From Solirubrobacterales bacterium (GTDB lineage: Bacteria > Actinomycetota > Thermoleophilia > Solirubrobacterales > Solirubrobacteraceae), in the NCBI GenBank assembly GCA_026392325.1, contig JAPLCH010000203.1:1-6784 (forward strand): 6,784 nt of DNA, written 5' to 3'. Positions 1-5,710 of the stretch are shown here, in pieces. A program made the translations under genes and the position numbers. Position 1 is the first letter of the stretch, and every line of letters begins with the position of its first letter. Below the pieces are notes generated by a model, which saw only the letters and a program-made list of their open reading frames with translations, did not search any database and was not told the DNA's origin.

Positions 1-790
1 CGCCGGGTTGCTGGTAAAGGTCTCGAAGGTAGCCGGAGAGATTCGTGTAGTCGGCAATCCGCCTCAGATTGCACTTGAAGTGGTCGACATACACGGAGTC
101 AAATCTGATCAGAGTCGTAAAGAGCCGCCAGTCGGCCTCCGTGGGGTTCCTGCTGTCCACCAGCCATCGCTGCGCACCAAGTTGGGCGTCAAGTTCATCA
201 AGCGTCTCGAAGAGAGCTGTCACCTCCCGCTCGTAGACATCCTGCGTAACTGCTCCCCCGACTCTGAACACGGCTTTGTTGACACGCGGGTAGACAATTG
301 CGTTGATCGCGTCGATCGCGTCTCGCAGCGGCTCGGGATAAAGATCGATTGTGTTGTCCGCCAAGTCTCCGAAGCCCGAGTTGAGCATCCGCAGAACCTC
401 ACTGGACTCGTTGTTCACAATTCGGTCTGTCGTTCTGTCCCAGACCATCGGGACAGTCACCCGCTGAGTAAACCCAGGCGAGCCGAGCTCGTAAACCTCA
501 CTGAGCAACTCAAAACCGTTGATCGGATCCGCGTATTCCCCACCGGTGAACGCCCAGCCGCGGGGATCACGGACCGGGTTGACCGCGGACATGCTGATCA
601 CATCTTCAAGTCCTTTGAGGGTGCGGGCAAGAACGGCCCGGTGTGCCCAAGGACACGCCCATGAGATGTAGAGGTGGTAGCGACCAGCCTCCGCTGGGAA
701 GTCACTCTTCTGGTCTGAATTGACCACGCTCCGAAAGATGTCGTCCTCCGGGCCCACCGCAGAACGCTCCTGTGTTGCATCAGTACCCAT
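1..790 (-). CDS. Xi-class glutathione S-transferase, glutathionyl-hydroquinone reductase family (YqjG/PcpF/ECM4-like), 3'-truncated by window edge
   Basis: Reading leftwards from the ATG at 790 gives 263 open codons with no stop before the window edge; the family is usually about 310-330 residues, so some 50-65 C-terminal residues are missing. Enzymes of this family reduce glutathionyl-hydroquinones (and chlorinated ones) by cysteine attack, releasing hydroquinone; they are cytoplasmic. Seen in the sequence: a thioredoxin-like N-terminal half with the xi signature C46-P47-W48-A49-H50 (nucleophile Cys46) after GRYHLYISWA, the cis-proline motif VPMVWD (Pro114), and the NNESSE stretch (Glu128-Ser129) that binds the thiol's gamma-glutamyl part. 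A helical C-terminal half follows, with the family motif IRFDSVYVDHFKCN (about 228-241) and LSGYLRDLYQQPG at the edge. The loop YPRVNKAVFRVGG (167-179) departs from the usual NNGVY-type sequence. No Shine-Dalgarno is visible; a TAGGCT box lies 7 nt upstream of the ATG. Because many actinobacteria use mycothiol, the actual thiol partner is uncertain. Family assignment is confident, the substrate is not. Confidence 0.93.
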   Translation of the reverse strand, partial: MGTDATQERSAVGPEDDIFRSVVNSDQKSDFPAEAGRYHLYISWACPWAHRAVLARTLKGLEDVISMSAVNPVRDPRGWAFTGGEYADPINGFELLSEVYELGSPGFTQRVTVPMVWDRTTDRIVNNESSEVLRMLNSGFGDLADNTIDLYPEPLRDAIDAINAIVYPRVNKAVFRVGGAVTQDVYEREVTALFETLDELDAQLGAQRWLVDSRNPTEADWRLFTTLIRFDSVYVDHFKCNLRRIADYTNLSGYLRDLYQQPG

Positions 791-797
791 AGGCGTC

Positions 798-803
798 AGC
801 CTA
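798..803 (-). promoter_or_regulatory. Candidate -10 box for a leaderless GST transcript
   Basis: On the minus strand TAGGCT (pattern TANNNT) is followed by exactly 7 nt and then the GST start ATG at 790. That spacing would place the transcription start at or next to the A of the ATG. No Shine-Dalgarno and no good -35 hexamer is visible. It lies just downstream of the hairpin at 818-843, so the gene could be transcribed independently of the sulfatase. Confidence 0.45.
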
Positions 804-817
804 GTCGGCTGCAGCAT

Positions 818-843
818 CCTGGCCGGATTATCCCCCGGCCAGG
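818..843 (-). terminator. Candidate terminator hairpin after the sulfatase gene
   Basis: A perfect 9-bp inverted repeat, CCTGGCCGG / CCGGCCAGG, with an 8-nt loop (GGGATAAT on the minus strand), begins 16 nt beyond the sulfatase stop codon. The stem is very G+C rich. It is not followed by a T-run on the minus strand, so it is not a canonical intrinsic terminator; U-tract-less hairpins of this kind are commonly proposed as terminators or mRNA 3'-end stabilisers in high-G+C bacteria. Confidence 0.55.
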
Positions 844-859
844 GCTGCGGCGAAAACCT

Positions 860-2656
860 CTACTGAGTGACGCTTCGGCAAGCCGATCCGACGCAGTTCT
901 GGAGCGCGACCAGCTTGACGCGAAGTGCTTCCTTGGTGGCGGTATACGAAGAGTCAGAAACCAAGTTGTGAAGCTCGTATGGATCGTTCTGGAGGTCGTA
1001 GAGCTCCTCCTCGCCGCTTGGCGTGAAGCTGGTCGCATTACCGGTTCCCCAGACGCTGAACTTCCATCGATCGGTTCGGACTCCGCGGTAGGGCTGGTCC
1101 CATTGCTGCGGCATTGTGGCGTCAGCAAAGAGCGGTGCCGTTGCTTCAAGTCCAATCGCCCTTGGTGTGAGAGTCGATGTGCCCTTGGCTGCTCCAAGCA
1201 GCGAGACACCATCCTGCGTGCGTCCAGCTGTGGCCTTAGCCGCCTCAAGGAGCGTCGCAGCGAAGTCAACGTTGGTTACGAGAGTTGACACTGTCCTTCC
1301 GCCGGTTCCGGCTGGGATCCCCGGGCCACTCATGACAAGTGGCACGCGAATGGATTCCTCATATGGGAGGTACTTGTCACCTGGAACGCGATGCTCGCCC
1401 TGCATCCACCCGTTGTCTGATGTGAAGAGAACGATCGTGTTGGTGAGCTGCTTTGTTGACTTCAGCGAGGCGATCAGGGTCTTGATCCCATCATCAACCG
1501 CCTTGACTGATCCGAGCCGGCCGTTGTAGTCAGCCTGAAGCTCCGCCTTCTTGAAGTCCGAGAGCGGGTTCGCAAGGATCAGCTGCTGATTCAACGGATG
1601 CCCCGTCGGCGCGGCATCGAAGTTTGGCTTCTTGGTGATCTGCGACCAGTCCCAGTTGAGGCTTTCATAACGCGGTGCTGGCCGTGGGTCCTTGACAAGC
1701 TTGCTGAGGCTGCTCTTGTCCTCTGCATGCTTGTTGGAAGAAAGCGCCTTGTATCGGCCCCCGTCACGGTATCCGTTGCGAATACCACCGTCAACATCCT
1801 CGCGGTGAGGCGAAGCTGGAGACCACCACAGGAAGAAAGGCTGCTTCGACTTGGCCTGGGCCTTGATGATCGTGTTGGAAATTCCAGCGGTCACGTCTGG
1901 CGAGTAGTTCTTTGGAACCTCAGTGCCATACGTGCTTGGGTCTATCGAGCTATACGGACCAAAGATCGCATTTGAGTTGGCGAGCAACTCAGCTCGGGAC
2001 CAGCCGTGTGAGCCTACGCGCGGGTTCTCCTTGACCTGAATGTTGGCGAAGTCGATCAGCTTCTTGGCATATGACGAGTCGCCCCAGGACTTTGGCTTGC
2101 CGTTCTGGTTGATGGTGAAGTTGAAGTAGTCGTAGGCCGAAACGTCAAGTGATCCGTTCCAGTTGTTGAACCCGACTGGGATCTCACCGCCTGGAGTGAT
2201 CAGATTTCCCTCCCCATCACGGTTCCCTGTCTTGCCGGAGCCATACCCGTTGAGCCACTTACCGACAAGTGCTGTGTAGTAACCGCTGTTTTGGAGCCAC
2301 TTGGGGAGAGTGTTGGCGCGGTTGGTCATTCCATACCAGCCGTATGGCCAGAAGTTGCCGCCCACACCATGGTTGTGGGAGTACTGGCCAGTGATGAAGG
2401 TTGCCCTTGATGGGCAGCAGAGTGGGAAGGAGTCAACTGCGTTACTGAACTGGACTCCCTTGGCTGCGACGAGCGACTTGAGGTTCGGCATTGCCTGGAG
2501 GTCGGCGAGAGCCTGATCATCGGTCATGACGACGAGGATGTTTGGCTTGCCGTCCTTCATGTTCGCGGCGGTGCGAGCCATGGCTGGCTGAACGGCGACC
2601 AGTCCGAGGCAGGCGACTGATAACACGGTGATCGAAGTCTTCAACTGCCTGCTCAT
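860..2656 (-). CDS. Secreted type I sulfatase (formylglycine-dependent), N-acetylglucosamine-6-sulfatase-like
   Basis: Hydrolyses a sulfate ester, probably on a glycan, outside the cytoplasm. Numbering here counts from an upstream in-frame GTG at 2683; I prefer the ATG at 2656 (Met10, giving 598 aa) because GGAGG sits 6 nt before it; the ATG at 2659 is also possible. A signal peptide follows (SRQLKT, hydrophobic stretch 17-32, AMA near 34-36). The sulfatase fold begins PNILVVMTDDQ with metal ligands Asp55-Asp56. C89-C-P-S-R93 is the CxPSR motif whose Cys89 is converted to formylglycine. Further active-site residues are His105 (SHNHG), Lys142 (GKWLNGYG), His293 (SPHR), Asp423-Asn424 (TSDNG) and Lys437. 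The C-terminal part has ELYDLQNDPYELHNL and a Cys pair in NCVGSAC (597-602), likely a disulfide. LCCPSRA and the GKWLNGYG region recall human GNS and bacterial relatives; substrate specificity is inferred only. It needs a formylglycine-generating enzyme, which is not encoded in this window. Divergent from the RTX gene. Confidence 0.95.
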   Translation of the reverse strand: MSRQLKTSITVLSVACLGLVAVQPAMARTAANMKDGKPNILVVMTDDQALADLQAMPNLKSLVAAKGVQFSNAVDSFPLCCPSRATFITGQYSHNHGVGGNFWPYGWYGMTNRANTLPKWLQNSGYYTALVGKWLNGYGSGKTGNRDGEGNLITPGGEIPVGFNNWNGSLDVSAYDYFNFTINQNGKPKSWGDSSYAKKLIDFANIQVKENPRVGSHGWSRAELLANSNAIFGPYSSIDPSTYGTEVPKNYSPDVTAGISNTIIKAQAKSKQPFFLWWSPASPHREDVDGGIRNGYRDGGRYKALSSNKHAEDKSSLSKLVKDPRPAPRYESLNWDWSQITKKPNFDAAPTGHPLNQQLILANPLSDFKKAELQADYNGRLGSVKAVDDGIKTLIASLKSTKQLTNTIVLFTSDNGWMQGEHRVPGDKYLPYEESIRVPLVMSGPGIPAGTGGRTVSTLVTNVDFAATLLEAAKATAGRTQDGVSLLGAAKGTSTLTPRAIGLEATAPLFADATMPQQWDQPYRGVRTDRWKFSVWGTGNATSFTPSGEEELYDLQNDPYELHNLVSDSSYTATKEALRVKLVALQNCVGSACRSVTQ

Positions 2657-2659
2657 CAT

Positions 2660-2668
2660 TCCCCTCCC
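2660..2668 (-). promoter_or_regulatory. Ribosome binding site deciding the sulfatase start
   Basis: On the minus strand the sequence GGGAGGGGA immediately precedes tandem ATG codons (2659 and 2656). The GGAGG core is 3 nt from the first ATG and 6 nt from the second, which favours the second. It is the only strong Shine-Dalgarno sequence I see before any start codon in the window. Confidence 0.6.
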
Positions 2669-2702
2669 AGGGTGGCTGTACACGTTCTGCCTACGAACTA
2701 TA

Positions 2703-2732
2703 GAAATACCACCTATTGCGACGGGCTGTCAA
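2703..2732 (-). promoter_or_regulatory. Candidate promoter for the sulfatase gene
   Basis: On the minus strand a perfect TTGACA (complement of 2727-2732) is followed after 18 nt by TATTTC (2703-2708). A better-looking TATAGT lies at 2697-2702 but its 24-nt spacing from TTGACA is too long. The 5' leader would be roughly 40 nt, in line with the Shine-Dalgarno used by this gene. The -35 match is strong and the -10 assignment is weak. Confidence 0.4.
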
Positions 2733-2798
2733 CTCTGATGCGTTAAAGCCTTCCAACGTGTTATGGGCTTCTTCAGGATTTCCTTACTTTCACGGCAG

Positions 2799-2804
2799 TA
2801 GATT
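2799..2804 (+). promoter_or_regulatory. Candidate -10 box for a leaderless RTX transcript
   Basis: TAGATT (TANNNT pattern) is followed by 7 nt (CCCGCAA) and then the ATG at 2812. There is no Shine-Dalgarno before this ATG. This supports 2812 as the start, not the in-frame TTG at 2716 that would otherwise extend the gene into the sulfatase promoter. No clear -35 is visible. Confidence 0.45.
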
Positions 2805-2811
2805 CCCGCAA

Positions 2812-4410
2812 ATGAACTCAAATGACACCCAGCCTGCATCAGTTTCTCTGTCCAATCGCAATCTTCGCGTGCTCAAGGCCGGATTCGGCGCTGCCTTGGG
2901 AAGCGCCCTTCTTGCAATCGCAGTCTCAGGCTCAACTGCCACGGCTGCACAGCACTGCACGATTACAGGAACCAACGGGGCAGATGTCCTGCGCGGAACC
3001 AACGGCCCTGATGTCATCTGTGGCCTTGGTGGGAATGACAAGATTTACGGCCTTGGTGGGAATGACACCCTGGTCGGGGGCGGTGGAGCCGACACTTTGA
3101 AGGGTGGGTCGGGGGCCGACACGCTCGAAGGTGACGGCGGCAACGACACGCTCGACGGCGGGAGTGGCAACGACACCGAAGGTGGTGGGGCTGGCAACGA
3201 CCACCTGAATGGCTGGCTTGGGAACGACACCCTCGCCGGGGGCAGCGGAAACGACACCCTCGAAGGTGGCGCCGGACGTGACACCGAGAGCGGTGGTGCC
3301 GGCAACGACACTGAAAACGGTGGCACTGGTAACGACACTCTCACCGGTGGCAGCGGTGATGACACGCTCGACGGGGACCAGGGCACCGACACGGTCAGCT
3401 ACTCCACCACCCCAGCGTCAGCTGGCGGCGTTGACGTTGAGCTTGGAGCAGGCACTGCCAGCGGAGTCGATGGTCCTGGAGCCGGCAATGACACGGTTGT
3501 CGACGACGAAAACGTCGTCGGTTCATTGGGTGACGACGTTATCTACGGAGATGGCTCAACCAACAGCCTCAACGGTGGCAATGGTGCCGATGAGATTCAC
3601 GGTGGTGAGGGAAATGACACTGTCAACGGCGGAGCAGGCTCGGACGTGGTCTGGGGCGACGGCGGAAACGACACAGTCAGCGGCGGCTCTGGCAAAGACG
3701 GCCTCAACGGAGGCGACGGAAACGACGCGCTCAGCGGCGGCTCTGGAAATGATGGCGTCGACGGAGGGGAAGGCGAAGACACAATCCACGGTAATGACGG
3801 CAATGACCGACTTTCCGGGGGATCAGGAGACGACACCCTTGCTGGAGACAGTGGAACTGACACGGTTGACTACTCACAGTCCGCTGACGGCGTGACCGTT
3901 GACCTCTCGACCGACACGGCAACAGGCGACGGGACAGACATTGTGTCCGGTGATGAGAACGTCACCGGCTCACCCCAGGACGACACCATCACTGGCGACT
4001 CCGCGGTCAACATTGTAAATGCCGGAGACGGTGCTGACACCGTCTCAGGGGCCGGGGCAGGCGACACGCTCAACGGCCAGGCCGGAGCTGACACGCTGAA
4101 TGGAAACGCTGGAGCAGATGCGCTCGACGGCGGATCTGGAAACGACACCCTCAACGGGGGGGCCGATGACGACACCTTGGTAGGCGGTTCTGATGACGAC
4201 ATTCTCAATGGTGACGACGGCAACGACACCGAGGACGGCGGAGACGGAAACGACAGCGTCAATGGTGGAGCTGGAAACGATGTGCTCCACGGAGGCTTGG
4301 GCAACGACAGCATGGGCAGTGACCTGACAGACACAACCGTTGACGGAGGAGACGGCACCGACTCCTGCACCGTGTTTGTTGCCGGCGGTTGCGAGTCCGA
4401 GGTTGACTGA
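2812..4410 (+). CDS. Secreted RTX (GGxGxDxxx) calcium-binding repeat protein
   Basis: A 532-residue acidic, Gly/Asp/Asn-rich protein. I chose the ATG at 2812 because a normal signal peptide begins there: NRNLRVLK, then a hydrophobic stretch GFGAALGSALLAIAV, then STATAA with likely cleavage near residue 45-46. An upstream in-frame TTG (2716) would add 32 unlikely residues. The mature protein opens with CTITGTNGADVLRGTNGPDVICG, a start I associate with actinobacterial RTX proteins, then three RTX blocks (about residues 71-194, 237-349, 393-503), each about a dozen GGxGxDxxx nonapeptides expected to fold into a Ca2+-filled parallel beta-roll. The blocks are joined by two related spacer modules (TDTVxYS...DENVxGS..DD.I.GD). 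The tail holds a second Cys pair (SCTVFVAGGC). No enzymatic domain and no sortase (LPXTG) motif are visible. The Sec signal argues against type I secretion. Likely a surface or matrix protein; specific function unknown. Confidence 0.93.
   Translation: MNSNDTQPASVSLSNRNLRVLKAGFGAALGSALLAIAVSGSTATAAQHCTITGTNGADVLRGTNGPDVICGLGGNDKIYGLGGNDTLVGGGGADTLKGGSGADTLEGDGGNDTLDGGSGNDTEGGGAGNDHLNGWLGNDTLAGGSGNDTLEGGAGRDTESGGAGNDTENGGTGNDTLTGGSGDDTLDGDQGTDTVSYSTTPASAGGVDVELGAGTASGVDGPGAGNDTVVDDENVVGSLGDDVIYGDGSTNSLNGGNGADEIHGGEGNDTVNGGAGSDVVWGDGGNDTVSGGSGKDGLNGGDGNDALSGGSGNDGVDGGEGEDTIHGNDGNDRLSGGSGDDTLAGDSGTDTVDYSQSADGVTVDLSTDTATGDGTDIVSGDENVTGSPQDDTITGDSAVNIVNAGDGADTVSGAGAGDTLNGQAGADTLNGNAGADALDGGSGNDTLNGGADDDTLVGGSDDDILNGDDGNDTEDGGDGNDSVNGGAGNDVLHGGLGNDSMGSDLTDTTVDGGDGTDSCTVFVAGGCESEVD
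3022..3393 (+). repeat. RTX repeat block 1 (27-bp units)
   Basis: Imperfect tandem repeats with a 27-bp period encode GGxGxDTLx nonapeptides. The first two units share an identical 19-bp segment (3022-3040 and 3049-3067, exactly 27 bp apart), suggesting recent duplication. Within the block the leucine position is sometimes replaced by glutamate (GNDTEGGG, RDTESGG, NDTENGG). Confidence 0.9.
3520..3858 (+). repeat. RTX repeat block 2 (27-bp units)
   Basis: The second run of GGxGxDxxx units follows the first spacer module. A 16-bp identical segment, TCAGCGGCGGCTCTGG, recurs at 3677 and 3731, 54 bp apart (two repeat units), pointing to duplication of an 18-residue double unit. Confidence 0.88.
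3991..4320 (+). repeat. RTX repeat block 3 (27-bp units)
   Basis: The third run of units after the second spacer. It is richer in alanine (GAGAGDTL, GQAGADTL, GNAGADAL) and then in consecutive aspartates (GGADDDTL, GGSDDDIL) than blocks 1 and 2. It ends near GLGNDSMGS before the Cys-containing tail. Confidence 0.88.
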
Positions 4411-4446
4411 ACAAACCCGTCTGATCGAGCAGTCATAAGGTTTCGC

Positions 4447-4488
4447 CCCCGGCGGCACCTTCGCTGCTGGGAAGGGAAGCCGCTGCGG
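4447..4488 (+). terminator. Imperfect stem-loop between the RTX gene and purT
   Basis: GGCGGC (4451-4456) pairs with GCCGCT (4479-4484, one G-U), and CCTTC (4458-4462) pairs with GAAGG (4471-4475) around an 8-nt loop. The outer arm extends to 4447/4488 with one mismatch. It starts about 36 nt after the RTX stop codon and has no following T-run. It could be a terminator or 3'-end structure for the RTX mRNA. I found no match to purine or ZTP riboswitch consensus by eye. Confidence 0.35.
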
Positions 4489-4524
4489 ACGTCGCCCTGG
4501 AAAGTGCTTGGCCACGCTGATTCG

Positions 4525-4530
4525 TATCCT
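4525..4530 (+). promoter_or_regulatory. Candidate -10 box for a leaderless purT transcript
   Basis: TATCCT (TANNNT pattern) ends 8 nt before the ATG at 4539. No Shine-Dalgarno precedes this ATG. The geometry matches the boxes upstream of the GST and RTX genes. No -35 element is recognisable. Confidence 0.4.
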
Positions 4531-4538
4531 CCAGCGCA

Positions 4539-5696
4539 ATGACTGACGCCTTCGGAGTTCCATCCCGCCCAACCGCTGTTCGCCTGATCATGCTTGGGTC
4601 GGGAGAGCTTGGACGTGAGGTCGTGATCGAAGCACAGAGGCTGGGCTGCGAAGTCCTCGCTGTTGACCGCTACGAAGGCGCGCCTGCCCATCGGATCGAG
4701 TTGATCTCCGCGGAGCAGGCTCGCCCCTCCGCGCGGCTTCTCGTCGTGCCCGAGATAGAGGCGATCGCTACCGACGAGCTCAAGGCACTGGAAGCAGAAG
4801 GACTCCATGTGGTCCCCACCGCACGCGCTACCAACCTGACGATGAACCGCGAGGGGATCCGTCGGCTTGCCGCCGAGGAGCTCGGCATCCCCACCTCTCC
4901 CTACCGATTCTGTGAAAGCGCAGAGGAGCTTCAGGCCGCAGTGGACGAGATTGGCGTGCCGTGCGTGGTGAAGCCCGTGATGTCGTCATCCGGGAAAGGG
5001 CAGTCGACAGTTCGAGATCCTGACGGAGGGTCCGCAGCCTGGGACTACGCCGCTCAAGCGGGCAGGAACGGAGCTGGCACGGTGATCTGTGAGGGCTTCG
5101 TTGACTTCGACTACGAGATCACGCTGCTGACTGTCCGTCACGCGGCGGGCACTTCCTTCTGTGCTCCGATCGGCCACATTCAAGTTGATGGCGACTACCG
5201 CGAAAGCTGGCAGCCACACGCGATGACCGAAACTGCCCTTGCCAACGCCAAGTCGTGCGCAAAGTCAGTGACCGATGCCCTCGGAGGCTGGGGACTCTTT
5301 GGCGTCGAACTCTTCATCAAGGGCGACGAGGTGCTCTTCAGTGAGGTTTCCCCCCGTCCACATGACACCGGCATGGTGACGATGTCCACGCAGGCACTGT
5401 CGGAATTTGCACTTCATGTGCGAGCGATCCTTGGACTGCCTGTGCCTGCAGGTGACATCCCCGTTCTGTCAGCAGGAGCGAGCTGTGTGGTGCTGGCTGA
5501 CAGGGACCTGGCGGACCCGATGATTGACGGCGTGAGCGAGGCGCTTGCCTCCGCGCCGAACCTTGACATCCGACTCTTCGGGAAACCGGATGCGAGACCC
5601 GGAAGGCGAATGGGAGTGGTCCTCTCCACCGCCGACGATGTTGACACCGCGCGTGACCGTGCACGTAACGCGGCTGCTCACGTAACCGTCAGCTGA
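4539..5696 (+). CDS. purT: Formate-dependent phosphoribosylglycinamide formyltransferase (GAR transformylase 2)
   Basis: Makes formyl-GAR from GAR, formate and ATP, the third step of de novo purine synthesis, without folate; cytoplasmic ATP-grasp enzyme. The 385 residues align with E. coli PurT (392, recalled from memory) almost end to end. GAR-binding residues are present: Glu23-Leu24 (LGSGELG), Glu72 (VPEIEAIATD), Asp276, Lys349 (LFGKP) and Arg356-Arg357. ATP-binding residues are Arg104 (TMNREGIRRLA), Lys145, the SSGKGQ loop 150-155, Glu185-Val188 and Glu193. Mg2+ ligands are Glu257 (GVELF) and Glu269 (SEVSPRPHDTGMVT). Oddity: between AVDRYEGAPA and VPEIEAIATD about 11 residues are missing relative to E. 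coli, so the second strand/helix of the N-terminal domain is shortened; the reading frame is continuous and the alternative frame there hits a stop, so this looks like a real deletion, not a frameshift. It stands alone, not in a purine operon, and converges on the GT gene with a 14-nt gap. Confidence 0.97.
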   Translation: MTDAFGVPSRPTAVRLIMLGSGELGREVVIEAQRLGCEVLAVDRYEGAPAHRIELISAEQARPSARLLVVPEIEAIATDELKALEAEGLHVVPTARATNLTMNREGIRRLAAEELGIPTSPYRFCESAEELQAAVDEIGVPCVVKPVMSSSGKGQSTVRDPDGGSAAWDYAAQAGRNGAGTVICEGFVDFDYEITLLTVRHAAGTSFCAPIGHIQVDGDYRESWQPHAMTETALANAKSCAKSVTDALGGWGLFGVELFIKGDEVLFSEVSPRPHDTGMVTMSTQALSEFALHVRAILGLPVPAGDIPVLSAGASCVVLADRDLADPMIDGVSEALASAPNLDIRLFGKPDARPGRRMGVVLSTADDVDTARDRARNAAAHVTVS

Positions 5697-5698
5697 CG
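5687..5698. repeat. 12-bp perfect palindrome over the purT stop codon
   Basis: CGTCAGCTGACG is its own reverse complement and contains the purT TGA (5694-5696). It sits in the junction between two convergent genes. It has no loop and no T-run, so a terminator role is doubtful; it may simply be chance within coding sequence. Confidence 0.3.
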
Positions 5699-5710
5699 AT
5701 CAACCTCTGT

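Noticed and set aside
8..664. A 218-codon plus-strand open frame
   Set aside because: It lies antisense to the GST gene, whose minus-strand translation carries clear family motifs across the same span; the plus-strand product has no recognisable domain.
2657..2683. Upstream GTG start for the sulfatase at 2683
   Set aside because: The nine added codons overlap the strong GGAGG sequence that serves the ATG codons at 2659/2656, and they add nothing to the signal peptide.
2716..2811. N-terminal extension of the RTX protein from an in-frame TTG at 2716
   Set aside because: The extra 32 residues would put a long non-signal sequence before the signal peptide and overlap the sulfatase promoter; the ATG at 2812 has a well-placed -10 box.
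3209..3895. A 228-codon plus-strand frame rich in Thr, Ala and Ser
   Set aside because: It is a shifted frame through the same 27-bp repeats; no start signal or domain supports it, while the RTX frame has a signal peptide and family motifs.
3022..4320. CRISPR-like or intergenic tandem repeat array
   Set aside because: The 27-bp periodicity is coding: every unit translates in one continuous frame as an RTX nonapeptide, without constant repeats separated by unique spacers.
4411..4538. Purine-related or ZTP riboswitch upstream of purT
   Set aside because: No consensus segments of these riboswitches could be matched by eye, and the purT start looks leaderless, which leaves no room for a leader.
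3045..4808. Long minus-strand Pro/Ser/Val-rich open frames (for example 3045-3392, 3597-3863, 3870-4808)
   Set aside because: They are antisense readings of the RTX repeats; the S-x-P-P periodicity is the mirror image of the GGxGxD codons. The longest one also runs into the antisense strand of purT.
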